Translations under genes and position numbers: made by a program
DNA from: Spirochaetes bacterium ADurb.Bin110
GTDB lineage: Bacteria > Spirochaetota > Spirochaetia > Treponematales > Rectinemataceae
NCBI GenBank assembly: GCA_002070755.1
Contig: MWDY01000227.1
Coordinates: forward strand, 1 to 14,876
Direction: 5' to 3'
Length of the DNA: 14,876 nucleotides
Shown: positions 1-7,181 of the stretch, one piece after another
Layout: each line of letters opens with the position of its first letter
Position numbering within the stretch: the first letter of the stretch is position 1
Notes under the pieces: model-generated
The model's input: the letters and a program-made list of their open reading frames with translations, nothing else
The model's database searches: none
Told to the model about the DNA's origin: nothing

Positions 1-2
1 TG

Positions 3-260
3 AATCGCCTTGTCGTATACTTAGGCTGGCACAATTATGAAAAACATTACAGGATTGCTAAGCATATCTTTCTGACGCATGCTGAAGTAGCTGGTATTGA
101 AAGAAATGAGATTTGCAAGGCTAGAGAATCACAGTTCAAAGAGCGTGCATTCCTAAGCAGAATAGGATTGTCGATTCTTGAAAGAAGGCTATGGCTTAGG
201 AGTTTCTCAACTCCTCTTAAGAGAAAAGCTGAGTATGTGCCTTTCTATGCTTATGCATGA
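3..260 (+). pseudogene. Transposase C-terminal fragment (partial, cut by window edge)
   Basis: An open frame runs in from the left edge and stops at a TGA at 258-260, giving 85 residues. Near its start it reads GWHNYEKHYRI, and about 10 residues later THAEVAGIE. This spacing resembles the end of many DDE transposases and integrases, where an HNY-x-RPH motif is followed by TPAEAAGI. The remainder is basic and ends YVPFYAYA. The Pro-His of the usual motif is replaced (EKHY), so it could be a diverged or decaying copy. Whether the gene is intact upstream cannot be seen, nor can the family be assigned. No terminal inverted repeat can be identified because the other end of the element is outside the window. 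Identification is by motif resemblance only. Confidence 0.45.
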
Positions 261-505
261 AGAACACTCCTAGCAGATTGCCAAAGCAATATACACAAGG
301 TTCGTAGCAGTATTCATGATTGCATCATACATCAATATAAATAAGATAATTGTTATATAATGATATTAATACTTTACCTATAGATTTCCCACAATATACC
401 TAATGCCGATTATCTATTATGATATGTATTTCTTTATTGTGATTATACTGAATAGATGCGTCAATGCATTATATATAGATATTGCAATATAGGGAAGGAT
501 TGAAA
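261..505. other. AT-rich intergenic spacer
   Basis: This 245 bp gap separates the transposase fragment from the helicase-like gene. It is clearly richer in A and T than its neighbours. It holds several -10-like hexamers (TATAAT at 356-361, TATACT at 444-449), but none has a convincing -35 partner at 16-18 bp, so I do not call a promoter. No gene is visible. The right end of the inserted element probably lies somewhere here. Confidence 0.5.
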
Positions 506-2227
506 ATGGAAAGATTCTTGGGGCGTAGTGGATACGCGGAGGATCGAATTCTTGAATTCTTTGCACGTCTAATCGGCGATCAATTTTTCGTTCAAAAAAA
601 AGATATCCTTGTAAAGGACGAAGGCATTAACTATCGATCGCCACTCATAGCTGCTCTTATCGAGAGCTACATCGAGGATTTAAATGCCTCTGTGACTTCT
701 AAAATGTCTGGAAGCGAAGAAGGAACAGGAGAGAAGCAAGCCAGAATACGAGCATTAGTGCTTACCGAGCATGAAGAGGTGTTAGCAAATCTACGGAAGC
801 TGTTTGCAATTGCTCATTTTGATAGCTTGATAGTATCGTCAGATGAAGCTTTGAAAGAAGCAAATAAGGCCCTTTCCGAGAGGGCAATAGTTGCTATGCC
901 TGCATCTCTATTCCTCGCGGCGACACAGGGATTCGGGCTCAAGGCGAGAGAATTTGGTTTTGTCGTGATCGAGGGAGCTGATCTCTTTGGAGATATGCCT
1001 AGCGAAGTGCAGCGTCGAATATGGGGATATCTACTTCCTCCATGGCAGCGGAGGGCAGTCCTCTTTGCCGAGCATATTGGCATAAGGACAAAGAATATGG
1101 CGCTAGATTTCGCAAACGATCCGGAAACAGTTATTTTGAACAAGGCTCAGGCAAGCTTAAGCCAAATAAACACTTACATGTATCGTCTTAATTCGCAGCA
1201 GAAATTCAAGGCGCTGCTTGCATTGATCCAAGAGAATTCTCAAGAAGGCAGAGGAGCCATCATTGTATTATGCAATTTGAGGCAAACATTGAAAGAATTG
1301 GAGCTCAGGCTCGAGCTTAATCACATTAAGGTGAAACATATTTCAGCAGCTGATCCGAATGCAGAGAGAAAAGCTCTTTTTATGGAATTTACCAAGATTG
1401 AAAAGGAAGCTGATAAAAGCCAATTCGTTTTAGTCGTTTCCAATGATAATCTGCGTGTGCTGCCTTCGGAATTTGCAAGTCTAGCAATTCATTATGATAT
1501 CCCATTAGATCCTGATATATATCTTGAGCGAGTACGAATAATGCGACCAAAGGCCTCGACCATAATAGGTCTGGTTTGTGAACGCTATGAAGTTGGCTTA
1601 TCAGCAATCAATTCAAGATTTGGCCTGCAATTCGAGCTCAGAGAGCCCACCCAGAGCATGTTGGAATACCGCGACGAAAGCGAAGGCATACCTTTGAGGC
1701 TTGAATTTGAAAACCGATCTTCGGGACAAAAGGCGGGGCGCAGCGCTAAGCAAAGCAAAGGCCCAATGAAAGGAGAAGGTCCAAAGAGCCCTCAAAAGGC
1801 TCAGCACAAAAAACCAATAGAAGATTTTCATCAAAGCAAAAGAGCTTCGCAGAGCAAACAAAAGAACTTGGCTCAGGAAAGCCCAAGAGAAGACCAAGGT
1901 AGCGAACTCTATTCTATGAGTACCGATGAATGCCTGGCATATTTTCGAAAAAAATACCGCGGCATTCTAGATTCACCGACAGAACCAAAACTGTCTCCCA
2001 AGAAAGAAGAAAATACAAGATCTAAGCCGGCATCGGCACCATTATCCTTTGAAAAGACAATGCCCGCAGAGAAAGCAAATAGAAGGCAAACGGCCAGCGT
2101 GGCGGACTCTGTTGAGGCTAATAAAGGAGATGAGAATGAGGCTGGTAGTGCAAAATCGGATAGTCCAGGTATAGTAAAACGGTTCATAGAAAGATTTTTC
2201 TCAGAAGCGGATGAAAGAAAAGATTAA
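506..2227 (+). CDS. Degenerate DEAD-box helicase-like protein
   Basis: This 573-residue protein has the two-RecA-domain layout of a DEAD-box RNA helicase but has lost the catalytic motifs. The Walker A slot (residues 37-47) reads KDEGINYRSPL and lacks GxGKT. Motif Ia (83-92) is LVLTEHEEV, Ib (127-136) is AIVAMPASLF, and the DEAD slot (153-161) is VVIEGADLF. Motif III, normally SAT, is FAE (about 188-190). In domain 2, AIIVLCNLRQTLKEL (251-265), the motif V region VLVVSNDN (308 on) and the motif VI slot IYLERVRIMRP (338-348) replace ATDVAARG and HRIGRTGR. The pair YDIPLDPDIY just before motif VI is well kept, which supports the family call. From about residue 382 the tail is rich in Lys, Ser, Glu and Gln and probably disordered. 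The ATG at 506 is chosen over a TTG at 482 because GGGAAGGA lies 7 nt upstream. ATP hydrolysis is unlikely; an RNA-binding or scaffold role is inferred. Confidence 0.72.
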   Translation: MERFLGRSGYAEDRILEFFARLIGDQFFVQKKDILVKDEGINYRSPLIAALIESYIEDLNASVTSKMSGSEEGTGEKQARIRALVLTEHEEVLANLRKLFAIAHFDSLIVSSDEALKEANKALSERAIVAMPASLFLAATQGFGLKAREFGFVVIEGADLFGDMPSEVQRRIWGYLLPPWQRRAVLFAEHIGIRTKNMALDFANDPETVILNKAQASLSQINTYMYRLNSQQKFKALLALIQENSQEGRGAIIVLCNLRQTLKELELRLELNHIKVKHISAADPNAERKALFMEFTKIEKEADKSQFVLVVSNDNLRVLPSEFASLAIHYDIPLDPDIYLERVRIMRPKASTIIGLVCERYEVGLSAINSRFGLQFELREPTQSMLEYRDESEGIPLRLEFENRSSGQKAGRSAKQSKGPMKGEGPKSPQKAQHKKPIEDFHQSKRASQSKQKNLAQESPREDQGSELYSMSTDECLAYFRKKYRGILDSPTEPKLSPKKEENTRSKPASAPLSFEKTMPAEKANRRQTASVADSVEANKGDENEAGSAKSDSPGIVKRFIERFFSEADERKD

Positions 2228-2285
2228 GGAACAAATGAAGGCACAGATAAAGGCACAGAAATGCAAAAGAGGTATTGATAAATGA
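2211..2285 (+). CDS. Possible 24-residue basic bridge/leader ORF
   Basis: A short frame overlaps the 3' end of the helicase-like gene in another register and ends with a TGA that overlaps the ATG of the phosphorylase gene (ATGA at 2282-2285). It encodes a highly basic peptide with the pattern KIKEQMKAQIKAQK, probably helical. An internal ATG at 2235 has AAGGA 4 nt upstream and would give 16 residues. The 10-bp direct repeat AAGGCACAGA at 2238 and 2250 lies inside it. It could be a translational coupler for the phosphorylase, a frameshifted extension of the Lys-rich helicase tail, or chance. There is no evidence of expression. Confidence 0.22.
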   Translation: MKEKIKEQMKAQIKAQKCKRGIDK

Positions 2286-4822
2286 AAATATTGTCACATA
2301 CAGTTAAACCAGCGCTAAAAGGTCGTCTGACCAAGCTCGATTTAATTGCACGAAACCTATGGCTTTCGTGGAATTTCGATGCCGTATCCCTCTTTACTCG
2401 CATAGATCGAGGGTTATGGTCGGCTTCAGGACAAAATCCTGTAAGAATGCTGGGTATGCTAAGCCAGGAAAAGATCGATGAGCTTGCCTCCGACCCTGCT
2501 TTTCTCTCGGACCTGGATGAGGTCTACTCAAATTTCCAACGCTACCTAAAGAATAGAATATGGTATCGCGGACCACGGGACAGAGTGATCGCTTATTTTT
2601 CTATGGAATATGGCCTCGACGTTTCCTTGCCGACCTATTCTGGTGGACTCGGTGTGCTCTCGGGCGATCATCTAAAAACCGTAAGTGACCTTGGATTACC
2701 GCTAGTGGGTGTTGGTCTTCTTTATCGCCAGGGTTATTTCAAGCAGTATCTGAATGCCGATGGCTATCAACAGGAAACCTACCCCGAAAACGATTGGTAC
2801 AACATGCCGGTGGAGCGCTGTGTCGATGCCCAAGGTGCACCTGTGCTCATCCAGGTAGAAATGGCAGGCCGCTCCATCAGCGCTGGAATCTGGCGTGTAG
2901 ATATAGGAAGAGCCCAGCTCTATCTCCTTGACACGAACATTCTCGAGAATAAGCCAGAGGATCGCATCATCACAGCGACGCTCTATGGCGGCGACATGGA
3001 AATGCGAATAAAGCAGGAGATTTTGTTAGGAATAGGAGGAATTAGGGCACTTAAGGCACTCGGTATCCATGTAGGTGCAACCCACATGAACGAGGGACAT
3101 TCCGCATTTCTAGCGCTTGAGAGAATCAGAGCGCTCATGGAAGAATATGCCTTAGATGCCCATTCAGCGATTCAAGCATTCATACCTACGAATATTTTCA
3201 CGACACATACGCCAGTGCCTGCGGGTAACGAGCGCTTTGGAATCGATCTAATGGAGAAATATTTTCGTTCTTTTGTAACTGCCCTTAGCCTGGACTGGAA
3301 CGAATTTTTGGGCATGGGTCGCGAGAATCTCCTGGATAACCAGGAAAGCTTCTGCATGACTGTCTTTGCGATGCGCTTGTCCGCTCGATCGAATGGTGTG
3401 TCCAAACTACATGGCGAAGTATCTCGCAGAATGTGGAGAGGCTTGTGGCCCGAGCTGGATCTGAGAGAGATACCTATAGGTCATGTAACTAATGGGGTTT
3501 TCCCCAGAACATGGATCAGCCATGATATGCTCAGCCTTCTTGATAATTTCCTTGGACCGAAATTCGAGCTAGAGCCTGACAATCCCGATGTATGGGCTGC
3601 GATAGATCAGGTATCCGACGAAGAGCTATGGAGAACCCATGAACGTAGGCGAGAGCGCCTAGTCGCAATAAGTCGTCAGCGTCTTACGGCAACATACAAG
3701 CGCCTCAGCCTGCCCGATGCAGAGATTGTCCGATCCAGCGATGTGCTTTCTCCCTATGCGCTTACATTGAGCTTTGCTCGCAGATTTGCAACTTATAAGC
3801 GAGGAACCCTACTTCTCAAAGATCCCGATAGACTAATAAGACTTCTTACCAACAAGGATAGACCGCTTCAAATAGTAATCGCTGGAAAAGCACACCCGCA
3901 TGATATGGCAGGCAAGGAACTCATTCGGGAAATCATGCATTTTTCTAGGCGAGAAGAAGTTTTTGGTCGCCTGGTGTTTATCGAAGACTATGATATGGCG
4001 ATGGGTCGCTACATGACTAGTGGCTCAGATGTTTGGCTCAACACCCCACGCCGTCCGCTTGAAGCGTCTGGAACTTCAGGCATGAAGGCTGGTATGAATG
4101 GCGTTCTCAACTGCTCGGTTCTCGATGGTTGGTGGGCTGAGGGCTATAGCTCCGAGATCGGTTGGGCCATCGGTTCTGGCGAGGAATACAAGGATGAAGC
4201 CCTTCAGGATGAAATAGAAGCCGAAGACCTCTATGATCTGTTGGAGCATGAAATTTTACCGCTCTTCTATACTAGAGGACGAGACAACATTCCACGAGGC
4301 TGGCTCAAGAAAATGCGCGCCTCGATGAAGATTATTGGCTCCGAGTTTGCAACGCACCGAATGCTCAAGGAATACTATGCCAACTACTATGAGCCCGCTC
4401 TAGGGGAGAGCAGAGCATTGGAAGCGGATAGCTATCGCTCGAGCGTATCCCTGGCTCGGTATATAGAAAAAGTCAAACGCGTTTGGAATAGGGTTAGCAT
4501 TGTCGAATTTAGCGATGACGGAGCTCCTGTTATGCCAAGAGGAAGTGCTATCAGAGTAAAAGCTCTCGTCGAGCTTGCTGGTCTTTTGCCAGATGATGTT
4601 GCGGTCGAATGCTATTTGGGCAGGCTTTCGAACAAGGGAGAAATCCTAGAGGGAGTGCGCATTCCAATGACCTTATTAGGACACGAAGCGCAATACTACC
4701 GCTACCAATGTGACATAAAGAGCGAAATAACAGGCCAGATAGGGTATTCTGTGCGCGTTTTGCCAACGCATCCGGCTTTGGATGGTCGCTTTATGCCAGG
4801 GCTTGTTCGATGGGCTCAATAG
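2282..4822 (+). CDS. glgP: Alpha-glucan (glycogen/maltodextrin) phosphorylase
   Basis: This PLP enzyme cleaves alpha-1,4-glucans with phosphate to give glucose-1-phosphate in the cytoplasm. The 846-residue protein is the archaeal/Thermotoga-type glucan phosphorylase rather than the classical muscle/E. coli type. Residues about 13-100 (LARNLWLSWNFD-like, seen here as LIARNLWLSWNFD) match the N-terminal DUF3417 domain. SMEYG (107-111) and GGLGVLSGDHLK (121-132) begin the catalytic core, and HMNEGHSAF lies at 268-276. The PLP loop is EASGTSGMKAG (594-604), with Lys602 as the expected Schiff-base lysine. About 100 further residues form a C-terminal extension. The ATG has AGAGG about 9 nt upstream. 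It begins 54 nt after the helicase-like gene on the same strand, with no terminator between, so co-transcription is likely. No other glycogen genes are in view. All signature residues appear intact. Confidence 0.93.
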   Translation: MKILSHTVKPALKGRLTKLDLIARNLWLSWNFDAVSLFTRIDRGLWSASGQNPVRMLGMLSQEKIDELASDPAFLSDLDEVYSNFQRYLKNRIWYRGPRDRVIAYFSMEYGLDVSLPTYSGGLGVLSGDHLKTVSDLGLPLVGVGLLYRQGYFKQYLNADGYQQETYPENDWYNMPVERCVDAQGAPVLIQVEMAGRSISAGIWRVDIGRAQLYLLDTNILENKPEDRIITATLYGGDMEMRIKQEILLGIGGIRALKALGIHVGATHMNEGHSAFLALERIRALMEEYALDAHSAIQAFIPTNIFTTHTPVPAGNERFGIDLMEKYFRSFVTALSLDWNEFLGMGRENLLDNQESFCMTVFAMRLSARSNGVSKLHGEVSRRMWRGLWPELDLREIPIGHVTNGVFPRTWISHDMLSLLDNFLGPKFELEPDNPDVWAAIDQVSDEELWRTHERRRERLVAISRQRLTATYKRLSLPDAEIVRSSDVLSPYALTLSFARRFATYKRGTLLLKDPDRLIRLLTNKDRPLQIVIAGKAHPHDMAGKELIREIMHFSRREEVFGRLVFIEDYDMAMGRYMTSGSDVWLNTPRRPLEASGTSGMKAGMNGVLNCSVLDGWWAEGYSSEIGWAIGSGEEYKDEALQDEIEAEDLYDLLEHEILPLFYTRGRDNIPRGWLKKMRASMKIIGSEFATHRMLKEYYANYYEPALGESRALEADSYRSSVSLARYIEKVKRVWNRVSIVEFSDDGAPVMPRGSAIRVKALVELAGLLPDDVAVECYLGRLSNKGEILEGVRIPMTLLGHEAQYYRYQCDIKSEITGQIGYSVRVLPTHPALDGRFMPGLVRWAQ

Positions 4823-4917
4823 CAGATTCTGCGCTCGAAAATAGATTGGTGAAATATGATAGATGAAATGGATGAACGAAAATTCTGTGGCAAGGTAGCT
4901 AAAGTGAAATTATTGCG

Positions 4918-4946
4918 TTGACAAAAAGGGAATCCACGCGTAAAAT
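4918..4946 (+). promoter_or_regulatory. Sigma70-type promoter of the DUF6305-permease-peptidase cassette
   Basis: A perfect -35 TTGACA (4918-4923) is followed after exactly 17 bp by TAAAAT (4941-4946), five of six matches to the -10 consensus. Transcription would begin near 4953, giving a leader of about 90 nt before the DUF6305 start at 5045. It lies in the 222-bp gap after the phosphorylase gene and is the best promoter match I found in the window. Confidence 0.75.
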
Positions 4947-4955
4947 TTTAATATA

Positions 4956-4981
4956 GCCAGATGTAAATTAGCTGATCTGGC
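4956..4981 (+). promoter_or_regulatory. Inverted repeat in the leader; candidate operator or 5'UTR hairpin
   Basis: GCCAGAT (4956-4962) and ATCTGGC (4975-4981) are perfect 7-bp inverted arms separated by 12 bp. They lie immediately downstream of the predicted transcription start. In DNA this would be a repressor site with centres about two helical turns apart. In RNA it would be a 7-bp stem near the 5' end. It is not followed directly by a T run (the nearest, TTTTT, is about 13 nt away), so a terminator is unlikely. Confidence 0.5.
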
Positions 4982-5044
4982 AGGGTTAATTTGGTTTTTA
5001 TACAATTCCAATAATTCTAAAAAACTAGACGAAAGGAATTATAT

Positions 5045-5650
5045 ATGAGAAAAGGATTTTTCATCCTGTTGTTGGTGGCTTTACTGTCCTGTATCGAGCC
5101 CTTTTCGGTTTTTGCTGCAATAAGCGGCGACCCGATAAAGCAATATGGGCTTCCTTTCCTTATCACAAACGCAGGGCAGGGGCCGGGAGGCAAGATGGCC
5201 CGTCTTTTGGTCTCACAGACCAAGACGCTGGAACTAGATAAGGATTTCTTCTACTTGGCCGAACCAGTTGAAGCAGACCTTAAGGAAAGACCATATAAGG
5301 CACTTATGGTGATAATAGGATCTTCGGATAAGGGTTTGGGCGCCTCTGGAATAACCATCGATCAAGAGATAGCCAGGCTACAGCGAATAGTAAAGGCATC
5401 TAAAGACATGAAGCTTCCGATTATCGCTGTGCTTCTCGAGAAAGACAAGCGGTCTAATGTTGCTACAAACCCAAACGAGCGCTGTATAGATACGATTTGT
5501 CCCTATGCCGAATGGATGATTGTCGTCAGGGATGGCAATACTGATAAGCGATTCGATAAAATCAAAGAGAAGTATCACATACCATTGACCATCATAGATA
5601 ATGCAATAGATTTCACCTCGCTCTGCAAGCAGATTTTCATCAAGAAATAA
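5045..5650 (+). CDS. Exported DUF6305 family protein
   Basis: This 201-residue protein begins with a typical signal peptide: MRK, then a hydrophobic stretch to about residue 22, ending VFAA. It should therefore act outside the cytoplasmic membrane. The mature part reads like the DUF6305 family as I remember it: an early PFLITNAGQGPGG segment, then ALMVIIGSSDKGLGASGI (about residues 84-101), IPIIAVLLEKD-like (seen as LPIIAVLLEKD), a WMIVVRDGN stretch and a short C-terminal ITIID-like segment. The alternation of hydrophobic strands and helices suggests a Rossmann-like alpha/beta fold. No catalytic residues are recognised. AAAGGA lies upstream of the ATG. It is the first gene of the cassette driven by the promoter at 4918 and lies 48 nt before the permease. 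A ligand-binding role for the transporter is a guess; the biochemical function is unknown to me. Confidence 0.7.
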   Translation: MRKGFFILLLVALLSCIEPFSVFAAISGDPIKQYGLPFLITNAGQGPGGKMARLLVSQTKTLELDKDFFYLAEPVEADLKERPYKALMVIIGSSDKGLGASGITIDQEIARLQRIVKASKDMKLPIIAVLLEKDKRSNVATNPNERCIDTICPYAEWMIVVRDGNTDKRFDKIKEKYHIPLTIIDNAIDFTSLCKQIFIKK

Positions 5651-5698
5651 TAAGCGCTCATATCAAATTGGGCATCACCTTGATAAAGAAGGATAACT

Positions 5699-6985
5699 AT
5701 GTATCTTAAGACATCGATAGTGCTGGCTGCCATGGTCGTCTCATTTGCGCTTTCTAGTTGGAAGCTAAAATCACCTGAGATTTCGATGGTGATAACCGCT
5801 ATTGTGGGCGCATTGGTTGCTGGTCTTGGCTTGCCTGTGCGGATTCTCGTAGAGGGACTGTTCACCAATTTCGATCTCGCTATCTTGTTTGTTTGCGCGT
5901 CGATTTTCATCAATATCTATTCCTATTCAGGGTCCATAAACATAGTGACTAGAAAATTAGTCCAACGCGTAGATAATAAATGGGTCCTTCTAATCTGTAT
6001 GGCTATCTTTATGCTAATTCCAGGAGCGCTGACAGGAGCGGGGAGCGTCTCGGTATTCGTAGTTGGCGGTCTTGTAGCTACTGTCGTTCGCTATATGGGA
6101 CTTTCAGATAGGAAAACGGCAGCCTTTGTATTCATTTTTGCCATTCTATCTGCAGCAGCTCCGCCTATCAATATTTGGACAATGATGATGACTGCGCAGG
6201 CGAACATGCCGTATGTTGGGTTTGAAAAGCTGCTGCTTATTCCAATTCTGATTGTAGGTGCCTTCACCATAATCTACCTCGGTCATGGTACAAAGCCTGA
6301 AAGAAAAGAAAAAATACTTGCAGAACTTCCTGAAGCGGCATCGGACATGGGCTGGTTTAGAATTTTGTGCCCGCCTTTGGTTCTAATTGCGCTAATACTC
6401 CTATCATTGTATACGCCTTTTTCTATACCGGTTCTGGGACTGCCTCTAATGTTTGTAATTGCCACAATTGTTGCTGTCTTATGTAACCCTAAGAAAACCT
6501 CGCTGAAGGATTACTATGGTGTCATTGCGGGCACTATCGAACAGATTTTTCCGTTGGTTGCGACCGTGATAAGCGTTGGTGTGCTGATCAATGTAATGGC
6601 TGCTACCGGTGTACGCGGGCTTCTTAGCATAACTTTTATAACTCTGCCAAAAATTCTCATATTTCTCACTGTGCTCTTGTTCTGTCCATTTGCACAAGGA
6701 TGTCTTAGCTATGGAAGCGCTATCATATTCGGTACTCCACTTATCTTTATGTTCAATGCAGCAGGAATGGATACTACAGTGATATGTGCCGCGCTAAGTC
6801 TTATTTTCCCTATTGGAGATTGTCTTCCTCCCTCGAGAATTGTAGGTCGCGTCTCTATCGAGACAGTGGGTTACAAAGGGTCCTATATCTCTTTCCTTAA
6901 ACAGATATTCCTGCCTGTGCTCGTGCTTGGAGGTTTGGCACTTATCATGCTGATTATTCCCAATAAGCTCAGCTTCCTTAAATGA
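5699..6985 (+). CDS. TRAP-type (DctM-like) large permease subunit
   Basis: This integral membrane protein of 428 residues matches the usual length (about 425) of TRAP transporter large subunits, with roughly 10-12 hydrophobic segments over its whole length. Each half has a loop typical of the IT superfamily. The first runs GALTGAGSVSVF, then about 40 residues later AAAPPINIW. The second has CLSYGSAIIFGTP followed by IFPIGDCLPPSR. These correspond to the re-entrant loops that form the substrate and sodium sites in this superfamily. The ATG at 5699 is preceded by AGAAGGA. No DctP solute-binding protein and no normal DctQ small subunit (about 160 residues) occurs beside it. An exported DUF6305 protein lies upstream and a 57-residue membrane protein 10 nt downstream. 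The substrate is not shown; the peptidase neighbours suggest an amino acid, an N-acyl amino acid or a carboxylate. Confidence 0.75.
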   Translation: MYLKTSIVLAAMVVSFALSSWKLKSPEISMVITAIVGALVAGLGLPVRILVEGLFTNFDLAILFVCASIFINIYSYSGSINIVTRKLVQRVDNKWVLLICMAIFMLIPGALTGAGSVSVFVVGGLVATVVRYMGLSDRKTAAFVFIFAILSAAAPPINIWTMMMTAQANMPYVGFEKLLLIPILIVGAFTIIYLGHGTKPERKEKILAELPEAASDMGWFRILCPPLVLIALILLSLYTPFSIPVLGLPLMFVIATIVAVLCNPKKTSLKDYYGVIAGTIEQIFPLVATVISVGVLINVMAATGVRGLLSITFITLPKILIFLTVLLFCPFAQGCLSYGSAIIFGTPLIFMFNAAGMDTTVICAALSLIFPIGDCLPPSRIVGRVSIETVGYKGSYISFLKQIFLPVLVLGGLALIMLIIPNKLSFLK

Positions 6986-6995
6986 GGAGAAAAAT

Positions 6996-7169
6996 ATGGT
7001 TTTTCTTGAACAAGTAATACATATCATTTACTTCATCCTAGCTGCCATAATAGGCTTTTTCCTCTTGAGGAATTTATTCAAGAGGACATCGCGAACTGGC
7101 CGAGTGTACGACATTGTATATGCTTATTGCATTATTCCCTTTCTCTTGCGCGTGTTAGGCATCAAATAA
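6996..7169 (+). CDS. 57-residue two-helix membrane protein in transporter operon
   Basis: This small gene lies 10 nt after the permease stop and 12 nt before the metallohydrolase gene. GAGGAGA sits just upstream of its ATG. The protein has a hydrophobic segment at about residues 7-24 (VIHIIYFILAAIIGFFLL), a basic middle (RNLFKRTSRTGR) and a second hydrophobic segment at about 38-54 ending LRVLGIK. The positive-inside rule would place the loop in the cytoplasm with both ends outside. Tight spacing, a good ribosome site and gene-like composition make it a real gene. It is far shorter than a DctQ subunit but holds that subunit's place beside the large permease. I do not recognise the family; a small accessory subunit is inferred. 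Confidence 0.72.
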   Translation: MVFLEQVIHIIYFILAAIIGFFLLRNLFKRTSRTGRVYDIVYAYCIIPFLLRVLGIK

Positions 7170-7181
7170 GAGGAGGGAGCT

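Noticed and set aside
356..361. TATAAT hexamer as a promoter for the helicase-like gene
   Set aside because: The AT-rich spacer makes such hexamers expected, and no -35 with more than three matches lies at the right distance.
2238..2259. The AAGGCACAGA pair as a mobile-element repeat
   Set aside because: The two copies are only 12 bp apart and fit a repeated Lys-Ala-Gln codon unit; nothing indicates transposition.
4856..4921. A 21-codon forward micro-ORF after the phosphorylase gene
   Set aside because: Its ribosome site is poor, it overlaps the predicted -35 of the downstream promoter, and it has no features beyond chance.
5575..5913. A 112-codon reverse-strand frame across the DUF6305/permease junction
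   Set aside because: It overlaps two well-supported forward genes and has no recognisable protein features.
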